Source: Fibrobacteria bacterium (GTDB lineage Bacteria; Fibrobacterota; Fibrobacteria; UBA5070). Taken from it: a stretch of 64,000 nt of DNA. Position 1 is the stretch's first letter; every line of letters begins with the position of its first letter. A program made the position numbers and the translations under genes. This document shows positions 16,795 through 25,759 of the stretch, in pieces. The notes below the pieces were generated by a model. That model did no database searches and had not been told where the DNA came from. It saw only the letters and a list, made by a program, of their open reading frames with translations. The stretch covers positions 1 through 64,000 of the forward strand of contig JACKCV010000005.1 of NCBI GenBank assembly GCA_020633825.1, read 5' to 3'.

Positions 16795-17114
16795 TGGGAT
16801 ACCGCAGATATCGAAAACCGAAGAGGGAACTCGAAGGGATGGTCGAGGGGCTGTTGTGGCTCATTGGATGGAAATGGCAGATTGGAGCGATCCTGTCTGG
16901 TATTGGATTTGCCCTGTTCTGGTACACCTTGATCGGAGCCTTCAACCAGCCTGCTGAACCGACGGGGAATCTCATCGTCGACTCATTCAATACGGAGATT
17001 CCGGTGCTGCTTTTCATGTGGCCAGCATTCTGGTTCATTGGAGCCGTATCGTTTGCATGGATTTCGGTCATATCTTGGGCCAAGTGTCAGGAGCTAGGCA
17101 AGCCTTGGCATTGA
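16794..17114 (+). CDS. Small two-TM membrane protein
   Basis: 106 residues; its ATG shares the last base of the previous stop codon. A basic N-terminus (GYRRYRKPKREL) is followed by two transmembrane segments (about 32-50 and 70-92). The topology suggests both ends in the cytoplasm. Not recognised. It is last in the four-gene run from 15898. Confidence 0.6.
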   Translation: MGYRRYRKPKRELEGMVEGLLWLIGWKWQIGAILSGIGFALFWYTLIGAFNQPAEPTGNLIVDSFNTEIPVLLFMWPAFWFIGAVSFAWISVISWAKCQELGKPWH

Positions 17115-17181
17115 TCCGAAGCTGGGAAAGCATTCCAGCTTCGTTGGATTGCAGTTGCAACGTCATGTTCGATACTCGGTA

Positions 17182-17607
17182 ATGGACTCACTTTCTGGAC
17201 CCGACCGCTCCGCCCTCATGTCCCGCATCCGCGGCCGCGACACGAAGCCGGAGATCGCGGTGCGTTCGATCCTGCATCGGATGGGATATCGGTTCCGGCT
17301 CCACGGTCGCGACCTTCCAGGCTCTCCCGATATCGTGCTCCCGGGGCGCGGAACGGTGGTCTTCGTCCACGGCTGTTTCTGGCATCGGCACAAGCGATGC
17401 AAGGGGGCGACCACGCCGAAGACGAACGTGGGGTTCTGGACTGCGAAGTTCGAGGCGAACGTCGCGCGCGATGTGAGCAACCGTAGGGATCTTCGGAAAC
17501 TGGGATGGAGGGTTATGACGGTCTGGGAATGCCAGCTGGCCAGGCCCATCTTGTTGGAACGGAAATTCGCAAGCCACCTTGGAGCGACTCGGAATTCTTC
17601 TCCATGA
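17182..17607 (+). CDS. vsr: Very short patch repair endonuclease
   Basis: 141 residues, matching the Vsr family: MDSLSGPDRSALMSRIRGRDTKPE at the start, then GSPDIVLP with the catalytic Asp, and VFVHGCFWHRHKRCK with the zinc-site Cys/His residues. Vsr nicks beside T:G mismatches made by deamination of 5-methylcytosine. It normally accompanies a Dcm-type cytosine methyltransferase, but none is in this window. Here it is coupled to a phosphatase-like gene (ATGA overlap). Confidence 0.93.
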   Translation: MDSLSGPDRSALMSRIRGRDTKPEIAVRSILHRMGYRFRLHGRDLPGSPDIVLPGRGTVVFVHGCFWHRHKRCKGATTPKTNVGFWTAKFEANVARDVSNRRDLRKLGWRVMTVWECQLARPILLERKFASHLGATRNSSP

Positions 17608-17945
17608 ATCTCCTCTTCGTTTGCAGTCGCAACCGCCTTCGCAGCCCCACGGCCGAAATCGTGTTCGCGGGCCGTCCGGGTTGGCGCACGGCTTCGGCGG
17701 GATTGGCCCCGGATGCCGAGTCTCCGCTCGATGCCGATGCGGTGGACTGGGCGGACGTGGTCCTGGTCATGGAGAAGCGTCACCGAAAAGTCCTCCAGGA
17801 GCGGTTCTCCCGTTCCTTGCGCAACAAACGAGTGGTCTGCCTCGACATACCGGATGATTTCGAGTTCATGGATCCCGAACTGGTCCGGATCCTCCAGGAA
17901 AGGGTGCCCAAGGCGTTGGGCTCCATGGGCTCACCGGAGTCCTGA
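17604..17945 (+). CDS. Low-molecular-weight protein tyrosine phosphatase-like protein
   Basis: 113 residues with the P-loop CSRNRLRS (C-x5-R) near the N-terminus (LLFVCSRNRLRSPTAE) and VVCLDIPDDFEFMDPE near the end, where the family's general-acid region lies. This is a known short group of LMW-PTP-like proteins of unclear substrate. ATG 17604 overlaps the vsr stop by 4 nt. Confidence 0.85.
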   Translation: MNLLFVCSRNRLRSPTAEIVFAGRPGWRTASAGLAPDAESPLDADAVDWADVVLVMEKRHRKVLQERFSRSLRNKRVVCLDIPDDFEFMDPELVRILQERVPKALGSMGSPES

Positions 17946-18434
17946 CGTCGCCTCATACGCTTGGCGGTGGCGTTTCGCCGAGCCTCTCGGTTCCTCGAAG
18001 GGTGTCAAAGGGTGTACCGGTTGTTCCGCGCCAGGGATGCCGGCTTTGCCCAGCGACCCCGCATGCCACGTCGGGGGATCACGACGCGCAGGCGAGGAGG
18101 CCTGGTACGGAGCGAGCGCAGCGCGGCGACGGGAGGCAGCCCGACCCCACGTTCCTCGTGGAGTGAGATCCCGGGGGAACGGGGGGAGGCGCCCCGGGGT
18201 TGCGGCGAATATCGGGCTCAAACGCCGCAGAATGTGCGGTGAATCCGGGGGCATTCACCGCAGGCTCCATCGGGCCTGAGCGGATGGGCTGAAATTCGCG
18301 GGTAAGGTCGAAGCGGCGAGCCCTCCTCTGGCGCGGTCGTGTCTTCGGTGAGGCAGCAGTGGGAAGAACTTGTCTCTCCCCTTTCGCCCCCGGAGATCGG
18401 GAGGACGTTTTCCGGGGCGAGCCGGGAGGAGCGA
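17946..18434. other. 490-base intergenic region with hairpins
   Basis: No convincing reading frame on either strand and no tRNA seen. Two adjacent hairpins stand out: TGCGGCG / CGCCGCA (18201-18229) and a perfect 10-bp stem TGCGGTGAAT / ATTCACCGCA (18235-18262). They lie downstream of the rightward phosphatase gene and of the leftward gene ending at 18435, so a bidirectional terminator region is likely. Confidence 0.5.
18235..18262. terminator. Perfect 10-bp hairpin between convergent genes
   Basis: TGCGGTGAAT and ATTCACCGCA pair perfectly around an 8-base loop. A weaker 7-bp hairpin precedes it. There is no T-run on the plus strand. It is either a terminator or part of a small structured RNA. 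Confidence 0.4.
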
Positions 18435-18764
18435 TCAGGCCTCGATGGTTTGGAAGGCCGAGAGGGCCGGGGGGAGGGATTTGACCACGACGTTGCCGGC
18501 GGCGGGAAGGCCCACCAGCACGGCGCCGACCACTTCGTCGCGGGTGGCTCCGGCTTGGCGCGCGAGGTCCGCATGGAACGGGACGCCGCTGTCCAGCCCC
18601 AAGGCCGAAAGCACCGCGAGGTAGGCGAGGTGGCCGGTCTTGGGGTCGAGGGCGCTGGCTCGGTTCAGGGATTGCACGGCCTCCATCCAGGCTTTGGCGT
18701 GTGCGGGGGCCTCGGTGAAGAACAGTTGGAAGGCGTCGCTGACGCCGGGGTTCGCGGGGGACAT
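18435..18764 (-). CDS. Carboxymuconolactone decarboxylase / AhpD-like family protein
   Basis: 109 residues, all-helical, with the CMD pattern (GHLAYLAVLSALGLDSGVPFHADLARQAGATRDEVVGAVLVGLPAAG). The CxxC of AhpD-type peroxidase partners is absent; the first Cys position is occupied by Ser or Asp in LDSG. It is therefore not a thiol reductant, and its role is unknown. It lies 15 nt after the GyrI-like gene in the same direction, so the two are probably co-transcribed. Confidence 0.85.
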   Translation of the reverse strand: MSPANPGVSDAFQLFFTEAPAHAKAWMEAVQSLNRASALDPKTGHLAYLAVLSALGLDSGVPFHADLARQAGATRDEVVGAVLVGLPAAGNVVVKSLPPALSAFQTIEA

Positions 18765-18779
18765 GTGGACTCCTCGATT

Positions 18780-19415
18780 TCAGGGTTGGAGGGCGACGCG
18801 CAGGATGGTCCGCATGCTCTCGGGGGCGGATTTGCGCGGGTCGGTGAGATAGAGTTCCCAGTGATGGAGCCCGTCGCGCTGCAGGCCGCGTGCGTCCAGT
18901 TGCGACTGCATGCGGGCGAAGGTGGCGGGTTCTTGGTCGTACGGTCCTTCGTGCAGGATCTGGGCGAACCGACCGCCCTCGCGGAGATCGAGCTGCAACC
19001 TCTCCAGCCACGGGAGCGCGTGTCCGCCCTTGGCGCGCGCCTTCTTCCGCGCCGTCTCGAGCAGGGTCTCGTGGAGGGCCTGATCGAGGAAGGTGGGCTG
19101 ACGGATCATGACCGTCCAGGCGAGGTCGGATTTCCGGGCGGGGTCGAATTCCGTGCACCCATCCCGCAGGGTCCAGCGTCCCTGGAGAACCCCCACCACG
19201 TAGGGGAACCACCCGGCGGGGGGAGCGGGGGATTTGCCGCTCATGCGCACGGTGTAGCTGTAGGTGTAGAGGGCCTCGAGGGCTTCGGCGAAGGAGTCGC
19301 CGTTGGGGTCGCCGGTCCCTTCGATGGAGGCGAAACGGCGCGGTTCCAGATCCAGGATCTCCACCGTGCTGGCGGATGCTTTGTAGTCGAAAGGATCGGT
19401 CTTCTTGAATTCCAT
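18780..19415 (-). CDS. GyrI-like small-molecule-binding domain protein
   Basis: 211 residues. It begins with the stand-alone GyrI-like pattern: VEILDLEPRRFASIEGTGDPNG, then FAEALEALYTYSYTVRM, and ends with the HWELYLTDPRKSAPESMRTILRVAL segment. Such proteins bind hydrophobic drugs or act as SRPBCC-like hydrolases. It lies downstream of the WYL regulator at 19504-20427 on the same strand, an arrangement often seen for YafY-type regulator plus GyrI-like gene. Confidence 0.85.
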   Translation of the reverse strand: MEFKKTDPFDYKASASTVEILDLEPRRFASIEGTGDPNGDSFAEALEALYTYSYTVRMSGKSPAPPAGWFPYVVGVLQGRWTLRDGCTEFDPARKSDLAWTVMIRQPTFLDQALHETLLETARKKARAKGGHALPWLERLQLDLREGGRFAQILHEGPYDQEPATFARMQSQLDARGLQRDGLHHWELYLTDPRKSAPESMRTILRVALQP

Positions 19416-19503
19416 CAGCGGGATTCTCCAAAGGCTCCGGGGTGGGAGAGATGGGTTTCACGGGCGGTGATCAAGAATGGCATTCCGGACTGACAACGGC
19501 ATG

Positions 19504-20427
<924 letters not shown>

Positions 20428-20655
20428 GTGGCGCAAGGGTCCTCCCGTCCCGGTGCCGGGAATGGGGGAGCGAGAGGGGGAAGAGGATCGATCCATCGAT
20501 GGAAAGAGAACAAAGGGCAAATGGAGGCCCTGGTTCCCCCTGCAGCGGCGAAGAGTGTCTGGGCGAGGCGCAGGATTCCGTCCGCTTCGCGGGGTTACCA
20601 TTCCTGGAGTGCTTTCGAACGCCTTTTCGATCCCGTGCGCAAGGACCGGCAACCC

Positions 20656-21210
20656 ATGGAAACCTTCTCCTCCTCCGAACTCCCCGTGCTGCGGTCGGCG
20701 CGATTGGAACTGCGTCCGTTGGTGGCCTCCGACGCTCCCGCCGTGTTCGAGTACGCCAGCCTCCCCGAGGTTTCCCGCTGGTGCACCTGGGATCGGCATG
20801 CCACCCTCTCCGATTCGGAAGGCTTCCTGCATTGGAACTCCACCCTCGACGGGGTGGAGCAGATTCCGTCGTGGGCGATCGTCGATGCCGGGGAGGGGCG
20901 GCTCCTGGGGACGGGAGGATGGGCGTGGCGCGATCCGGGCAAGGGCGTGGGGGAGATCGGGTACGTCCTGCGTCCGGAGGTCTGGGGGCGCGGCTACGCG
21001 ACGGAATTCGTCGCCCTGATCCTGGAATGGGGACGTTCGGAACTGGGATTGCACCTGGCGATCGCGCGCACGATGCTTCCCAACGCGGCCTCCATGCGGG
21101 TGCTGGAGAAGACCGGATTCCGACGTGTCCGGGACGAACCGGGAGGATTCGAGAAGAACGGCGTCCCGATGGACATCGTGCACTGGGAGCGGGACCTGGG
21201 AGGGGATTGA
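20656..21210 (+). CDS. GNAT family N-acetyltransferase (RimJ/RimL type)
   Basis: 184 residues. Typical motifs are the LRSARLELRPLVASDAPAVF start, the beta4/acetyl-CoA segment GEIGYVLRPEVWGRGYATEF and NAASMRVLEKTGFR. These enzymes acetylate ribosomal protein N-termini, amino acids or drugs; the substrate is not predictable. It is divergent from the YafY-type regulator. The C-terminus MDIVHWERDL fits the family. Confidence 0.9.
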   Translation: METFSSSELPVLRSARLELRPLVASDAPAVFEYASLPEVSRWCTWDRHATLSDSEGFLHWNSTLDGVEQIPSWAIVDAGEGRLLGTGGWAWRDPGKGVGEIGYVLRPEVWGRGYATEFVALILEWGRSELGLHLAIARTMLPNAASMRVLEKTGFRRVRDEPGGFEKNGVPMDIVHWERDLGGD

Positions 21211-21545
21211 GGACCGCTCGCATCTCCGCTGGAGCTTGCCGACAGAGCCCGGAACGGGGGAATGGTTCAAAGGGGCGCAGGAGGTTCGGGGCAACCTGGA
21301 TGGGGTGGAGGACGAGCCGAGGGTTCCACCAGAGCGACCCTTTAGGGGCGCAGGGTTTTCGGAGTGCCCGAACGGAAGGGGCGAGGTGCCGAGGGGAAGC
21401 TCCGTCAGTGCCTCCATGCGGAAACGGAGAACGTCAGAGTCCGGGGGCGGGATGCCCCGGCGCGGCGATGAATTTCCCGTCGAGATAGGGGGGGGGCGAC
21501 GATTCTGCGGACCCGGGAAGCTGGCAGGAAATCTTCCCGCAGGGC
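21211..21545. other. 335-base intergenic region, nothing recognised
   Basis: It lies between the convergent GNAT and beta-helix genes. Open frames here are low-complexity shadows. A run of nine G bases occurs near 21488. No hairpin with a T-run was seen. Confidence 0.4.
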
Positions 21546-23342
21546 CTAGAGGGAGAGGATCCAGGAGGTTCGCATCCCCGAAACTGGATCGCTCCAGACG
21601 ATCCGGGCGGGAGCGAAAATCCGTGCCTGCCCGGGACGGGACTGCCACTCTCCGACGGTTCCTGTCCACAGGATCCTCCCGCCGGGGGTGAGGATCCGGA
21701 CCGGAGTCGAGGCCGGGAGGGATCGCCAGGTTGCCGGGGAGGGGGGCGGGCGTGGACCGTTGGCTGCCGTATTCATCGGGGCGAAGGCGCCCGCGTAGGT
21801 TCCATCGGGGAATCGCGCTGCCGAGGAAGACGAGGGAATCCATCGTCCGTCGACGCTGTCCAGGAATACCGGCGCGGCGAAGATCGAATGGGCATCGTGT
21901 GGGGTGGCGCTCCGCCAGCGTGTCCAACTGAAGTTGGGGTCGTCGTTCCCCAGGCGGATGATGTTCTCCTCGCCGGGAGCGAAGTAGAGGTTGGAATCGA
22001 GAATCAGGGGATAGGTGGATGCCTTCGGATCGTAGATCCAGGCACCGAAGAGCCGGTGGTCGCCTTCGCTCGTTCCGGAGGCTTTCCTGCGACCCGCGAC
22101 CAGGTTGCGCTTCAGGAGGGAGCCACCCGTGAAATAGGAGTGCTGGATCTGGATGCCCCAGCCCGTAGGATCGATCACCGTGTTGTGTTCGGCGAGCACC
22201 GAATCGTTGGTGAAGGAATTGGGGTCGGCGATGCCCAGGACGATCCCGCCGCCGTTCTCCTCCGCCACGCAATGGCGGATGCTCGAAAGACGGCTTCCCA
22301 CCCCGAATCCGATGGCGTCCCCGGAGGAGCGGTTGTTGTGGAGGATCAATTTCTTGGGGCCGGCATGCTTGATCTTGAACCCGGTGTTCGATCCCCACGA
22401 AACGCTGTTGAGGACATGGATGATTCCCGGATCCCCGTCGTTGTACACGAGGAAATTCGTGTTGTTCCAATGGTCGTTGGCGGTGTCGCGGTTGTCGTGG
22501 CCCACGCTGCGGTCGATCAGGTTCCCCGTGCCTCCCTGGATCTTGAACCCGGTGCAGTTGTTCGCCGAAGCCCAGTGGGAATCGTGGACCTCCACCTTGA
22601 AGGCCACGCCGCTGTCGCCGCCCAGAAGGATGCCCGCGTTCTCTCCGCGCGAGGCGTTGCGCACCACCAGGTTGGAGAAGACCACGTGGCTAGCTCCGAA
22701 GGCCCCCAAGCCACCTCCTCCCGGGCCGCAGTCCAGCACCGCGCGCTCCCCGGGGTAGCTGCGGATCTCCAGGTAGTCGGACTCCGGGAAGTGCACGAAG
22801 CCGAAGGGAGCCTTGATGCCCGCGGTTTCCCAGACATAGGTTTCGCGGTAGACCCCCTCTCGGGCCAGGATCGTCTTGCCATCGCTGCCCGAAATGGAAC
22901 GCATGGCTTTTTCCAGGGTGCGCAATGGATGGTCGATGGATCCGTCGGCCTCGTCGCTGCCCTCCGGGGACACGAACAGGAAATCGCGGGTCCCGGTGGT
23001 CAGACGGAAGGAACGTTCGCGGAAGACCCCGTCGGCACGGGTCGCGCGCACCCCCATGTCGCGGATCCCGGTGTCGGAAAATGACGGTGTCCAGGAGACC
23101 TCCCCTTCGGAGGAGATGGTCATCCCCGCGGGTGCGTGGGAGAGGGACCAGGCGAGGGGTTGGTTGTCGGCTTCGTAGACGCTGAACTGGAAGTCGAGAG
23201 GGACGCCCGGATGGGCGCGCACGGGTGCGCGCCAGAACAGGACGAAGGAGGAATCGATCCAGGGGCGGCGATCCGCCGACGCGCCGTCGGCGACCGCGAC
23301 GATCAGGAGGAGGGGGGCCAGGAGGAGGCTGGGTGGTTTCAC
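21546..23342 (-). CDS. Secreted right-handed beta-helix protein
   Basis: 598 residues. GTG 23342 gives a signal peptide (KPPSLLLAPLLLIVAVADGASA). Then comes an Ig/He_PIG-like domain (about 45-120: GVPLDFQFSVYEADNQPLAW, GVFRERSFRLTTG). The long parallel beta-helix region follows (DFLFVSPEGSDEADGSIDHP onward, with repeated VVRNASRG and ILHNNRSSG type coils). It resembles pectate-lyase-like or DUF1565 proteins. The last ~60 residues look like a beta-sandwich tail, perhaps for sorting. No catalytic lyase residues could be confirmed. It probably binds or cleaves polysaccharide outside the cell. Confidence 0.82.
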   Translation of the reverse strand: MKPPSLLLAPLLLIVAVADGASADRRPWIDSSFVLFWRAPVRAHPGVPLDFQFSVYEADNQPLAWSLSHAPAGMTISSEGEVSWTPSFSDTGIRDMGVRATRADGVFRERSFRLTTGTRDFLFVSPEGSDEADGSIDHPLRTLEKAMRSISGSDGKTILAREGVYRETYVWETAGIKAPFGFVHFPESDYLEIRSYPGERAVLDCGPGGGGLGAFGASHVVFSNLVVRNASRGENAGILLGGDSGVAFKVEVHDSHWASANNCTGFKIQGGTGNLIDRSVGHDNRDTANDHWNNTNFLVYNDGDPGIIHVLNSVSWGSNTGFKIKHAGPKKLILHNNRSSGDAIGFGVGSRLSSIRHCVAEENGGGIVLGIADPNSFTNDSVLAEHNTVIDPTGWGIQIQHSYFTGGSLLKRNLVAGRRKASGTSEGDHRLFGAWIYDPKASTYPLILDSNLYFAPGEENIIRLGNDDPNFSWTRWRSATPHDAHSIFAAPVFLDSVDGRWIPSSSSAARFPDGTYAGAFAPMNTAANGPRPPPSPATWRSLPASTPVRILTPGGRILWTGTVGEWQSRPGQARIFAPARIVWSDPVSGMRTSWILSL

Positions 23343-23855
23343 GAGAGGACTCCCTGGAAATCGAGTTTGGCGAACCCAGGTCGGGTGGCCGCAGGAGGGA
23401 AGATCGTGGTCGAACAGAGCTAGGGTTTTGCCCCTTCTCCCAAGTCGCCTTCTCCCTGGAGCACCGATGCGTGGCGCGTGGGGAGCATCGAGCAAGGAAC
23501 GTTCGTCCGGGCAAGGGACGAGTGGGGAGACCTCCGGACGGAATGGCTCCTCGTTGAGACATTGTACCACCTTCCTGGGTGTTTTCTGTGGGTTCCCGCA
23601 ACCCCCCCCCGAGGATGTCACCGAGCTTTTCTGGAGCCAGCACCGCCCTCTTTGGGGGAGCGAATGGAAAAACCGGAACACTCGAACGGGCCTGGAGGAA
23701 GGGCCCGCAGGTCGGAGGGGAGGCGGCGGGAGGACTCCGGCCACGAAATCTTGTGCTCGCGTTCCCCGGGAATCCGACCCTTTCTATGGTTTCGGGCGAA
23801 ACCGCTGGCCTCCGGAAATGGCCCCAGCCTGAAATCCTTCCGCAAGGAATCCCTG
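23343..23855. other. 513-base intergenic region
   Basis: It separates the leftward beta-helix gene from the rightward YdjM-like gene, so promoters for both must be here. On the minus strand TTGGGA followed by TAGCTC near 23420-23446 is a weak promoter candidate. A long C-run lies near 23605. No gene is supported. Confidence 0.4.
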
Positions 23856-24446
23856 ATGCCCTCCGCCTTTGGACACGTTCTGGTTCCTCTTTCCCTGCGC
23901 TTCGGGCTCGGAGCTCGACGGATGCCGTGGCGCCTGACCGCGTTCGGGGCGTTTTCGGCCGTGGTGCCCGATCTGGATGTCGTGGGCTTCGCCTTCGGAG
24001 TGCCGTATGGATCGGTCTGGGGACACCGCGGAGCCTCGCACTCCCTGGTCTTCGCGTGGGTCTGGGCGATGGGCAGCATCCTCCTGGCTGGGAAGTTGCG
24101 TTCCCGTCGATGGATCACCTTCCTCACGGTCTGGATCAGCACCTCTTCGCACACCCTGCTGGACATGTTCACCAACGGTGGAAAAGGTGTGGCCTTGTTG
24201 TGGCCCTGGAGCGCCGAGCGTTGGTTCGCCCCGGTCCGGCCCATCCGGGTATCTCCCATCGGCTCCGGGTTCTTCAGCGAACGCGGACTGCATGTGGTGG
24301 GTTCGGAGATCTGCTGGGTGGGGCTGCCTTCGCTGGCTTTCGCTTCGGCCCTGCTGGGATGGCGTCTGGCCCGTCGACGTTCGAAGGCGCGAGTCTGGAC
24401 GGGAAATGGCGAACCTATCCCGCCGTCGATCGGGGGGGAGGGATGA
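23856..24446 (+). CDS. YdjM-family membrane-bound predicted metal-dependent hydrolase
   Basis: 196 residues, the normal family length. Motifs are PSAFGHVLVPLSL, VVPDLDVVGFAFGVPYGSVWGHRGASHSL and SSHTLLDMFTNGGKGVALLWP; the conserved His and Asp residues are all present. Several hydrophobic segments indicate an inner-membrane protein. In E. coli YdjM is LexA-controlled; the biochemical role is unknown. AAGGAA precedes ATG 23856. The next gene overlaps its stop by 4 nt. Confidence 0.88.
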   Translation: MPSAFGHVLVPLSLRFGLGARRMPWRLTAFGAFSAVVPDLDVVGFAFGVPYGSVWGHRGASHSLVFAWVWAMGSILLAGKLRSRRWITFLTVWISTSSHTLLDMFTNGGKGVALLWPWSAERWFAPVRPIRVSPIGSGFFSERGLHVVGSEICWVGLPSLAFASALLGWRLARRRSKARVWTGNGEPIPPSIGGEG

Positions 24447-25708
24447 GTCCGTCGTCCGGCTCCGGATGGTCGCGTCGGGCGAGCCTGGGGTTCGCGGTGT
24501 TTGCCACGATCCTTCTGACCATCCCCAATTGGATGCTCCACCGAGGTCCCACCTCGCTGGCGGTGGTCCATTCCGATCGCGACCGCTCGGTGCTCGCCCA
24601 GCTGCGATTTCTGGGATACGCCATCGAACACGGGGCCGCCGACGACATGCAGGAACTCTATCCGGAGGGTTTCTTCTTCCTGCATGTGTTGCACGGATTG
24701 GCCTGGAGCGAACTGGCGTTGGGAACCAGCGATGCGCCGTGGAAGGATCGGGCGCTGGAGGAGTCGATGCGGTCCTTGGCGGTGCTCGAATCGCCGGCGG
24801 GTCGGGCGGTCTTCCAGCCCGAGATCGATCCTCCTCTCGGGGTGGCCTATGTGGGCTGGACGTGTTTCCTGCGCGAGCGCATCCTCCAGCTGCAAGGGGA
24901 GCATCCCGACAGCGCCCTGATGGCGCGCACCGTGGACGACCTGGATCGATTGGCGCGTCTGTACGACACCAGTGCCTCGCCTTTCCAGCAGTCCTACCGG
25001 GGGATGGTGTGGCCCGGGGACAATGTGGTGCCCTTGGCGGCCATGGGGTTGCACGACAGTCTCCATGGCGACCAGCGGTACGCGAACACCTTGCACCGTT
25101 GGGTGGTCCGGGCGCGGAGCCTCCTGGAGACGGAAACCGGCATGCCGTCCTTCGAGCTGTCGCATCCTTCGGGGGAGGTGGTGCATCCCGTTCGCGGCAG
25201 CGGGCAAACCCTCCTGCTGCGATTCCTGCCGTTTGTCGATCCGGTCTTCGCTCGCGAGCAGTACGAACGATTCCGCGAGGTGTTCCTGGAACGCCGCCTG
25301 GGGTTGGTCCTGGTTCGGGAGTTCCCGGTCGGGCAGGCGGGGGACGCCGACTACGATTCGGGACCCGTGGTTTGGGACATCGGGGCCTCGGCGACCATCG
25401 TCAGCGTGGGAACGACCCGCCAATATGGCGACACCGTCGTGGCAGGGGCCTTGGAGCGATCCGTGGATTTCTACGGGCTTCCCTACGAACACGACGGCAT
25501 GCGACGATACGCCTTGGGGTGGATGCCGGTGGCCGACGCCTTCCTCGCCTGGTCGAAGGTCGCGATTCCCGATCCCCGGCTGGCGATTTCGCGCGAACCG
25601 ATTCTGACGCCATTCTGGTTTCTGCCGATCCACCTGGTTTCCCTGCTCCTGGCGGGGCTGTGCTGGGTTCCCTGGGTGTTCCTGCGTCGTCGATTCCCAC
25701 CCGGCTGA
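24443..25708 (+). CDS. Membrane-anchored protein of unknown function, helical-toroid-like
   Basis: 421 residues, translationally coupled to the YdjM-like gene. There is one TM near the N-terminus (FAVFATILLTIPNWML) and one at the C-terminus (FLPIHLVSLLLAGLCWVPWVF). The large middle part is helix-rich, with conserved-looking pieces SYRGMVWPGDNVVPLAAMGL, HPVRGSGQTLLLRFLP and DSGPVVWDIGASATIVSVG. These remind me of alpha/alpha-toroid enzymes and of an unnamed conserved bacterial family. I cannot assign a reaction. Confidence 0.65.
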   Translation: MSPSSGSGWSRRASLGFAVFATILLTIPNWMLHRGPTSLAVVHSDRDRSVLAQLRFLGYAIEHGAADDMQELYPEGFFFLHVLHGLAWSELALGTSDAPWKDRALEESMRSLAVLESPAGRAVFQPEIDPPLGVAYVGWTCFLRERILQLQGEHPDSALMARTVDDLDRLARLYDTSASPFQQSYRGMVWPGDNVVPLAAMGLHDSLHGDQRYANTLHRWVVRARSLLETETGMPSFELSHPSGEVVHPVRGSGQTLLLRFLPFVDPVFAREQYERFREVFLERRLGLVLVREFPVGQAGDADYDSGPVVWDIGASATIVSVGTTRQYGDTVVAGALERSVDFYGLPYEHDGMRRYALGWMPVADAFLAWSKVAIPDPRLAISREPILTPFWFLPIHLVSLLLAGLCWVPWVFLRRRFPPG

Positions 25709-25759
25709 GGGTCGGGCGGTCCGGCGAGGATCCTGCATGAACAGGTCCGGCCGGGAGGA

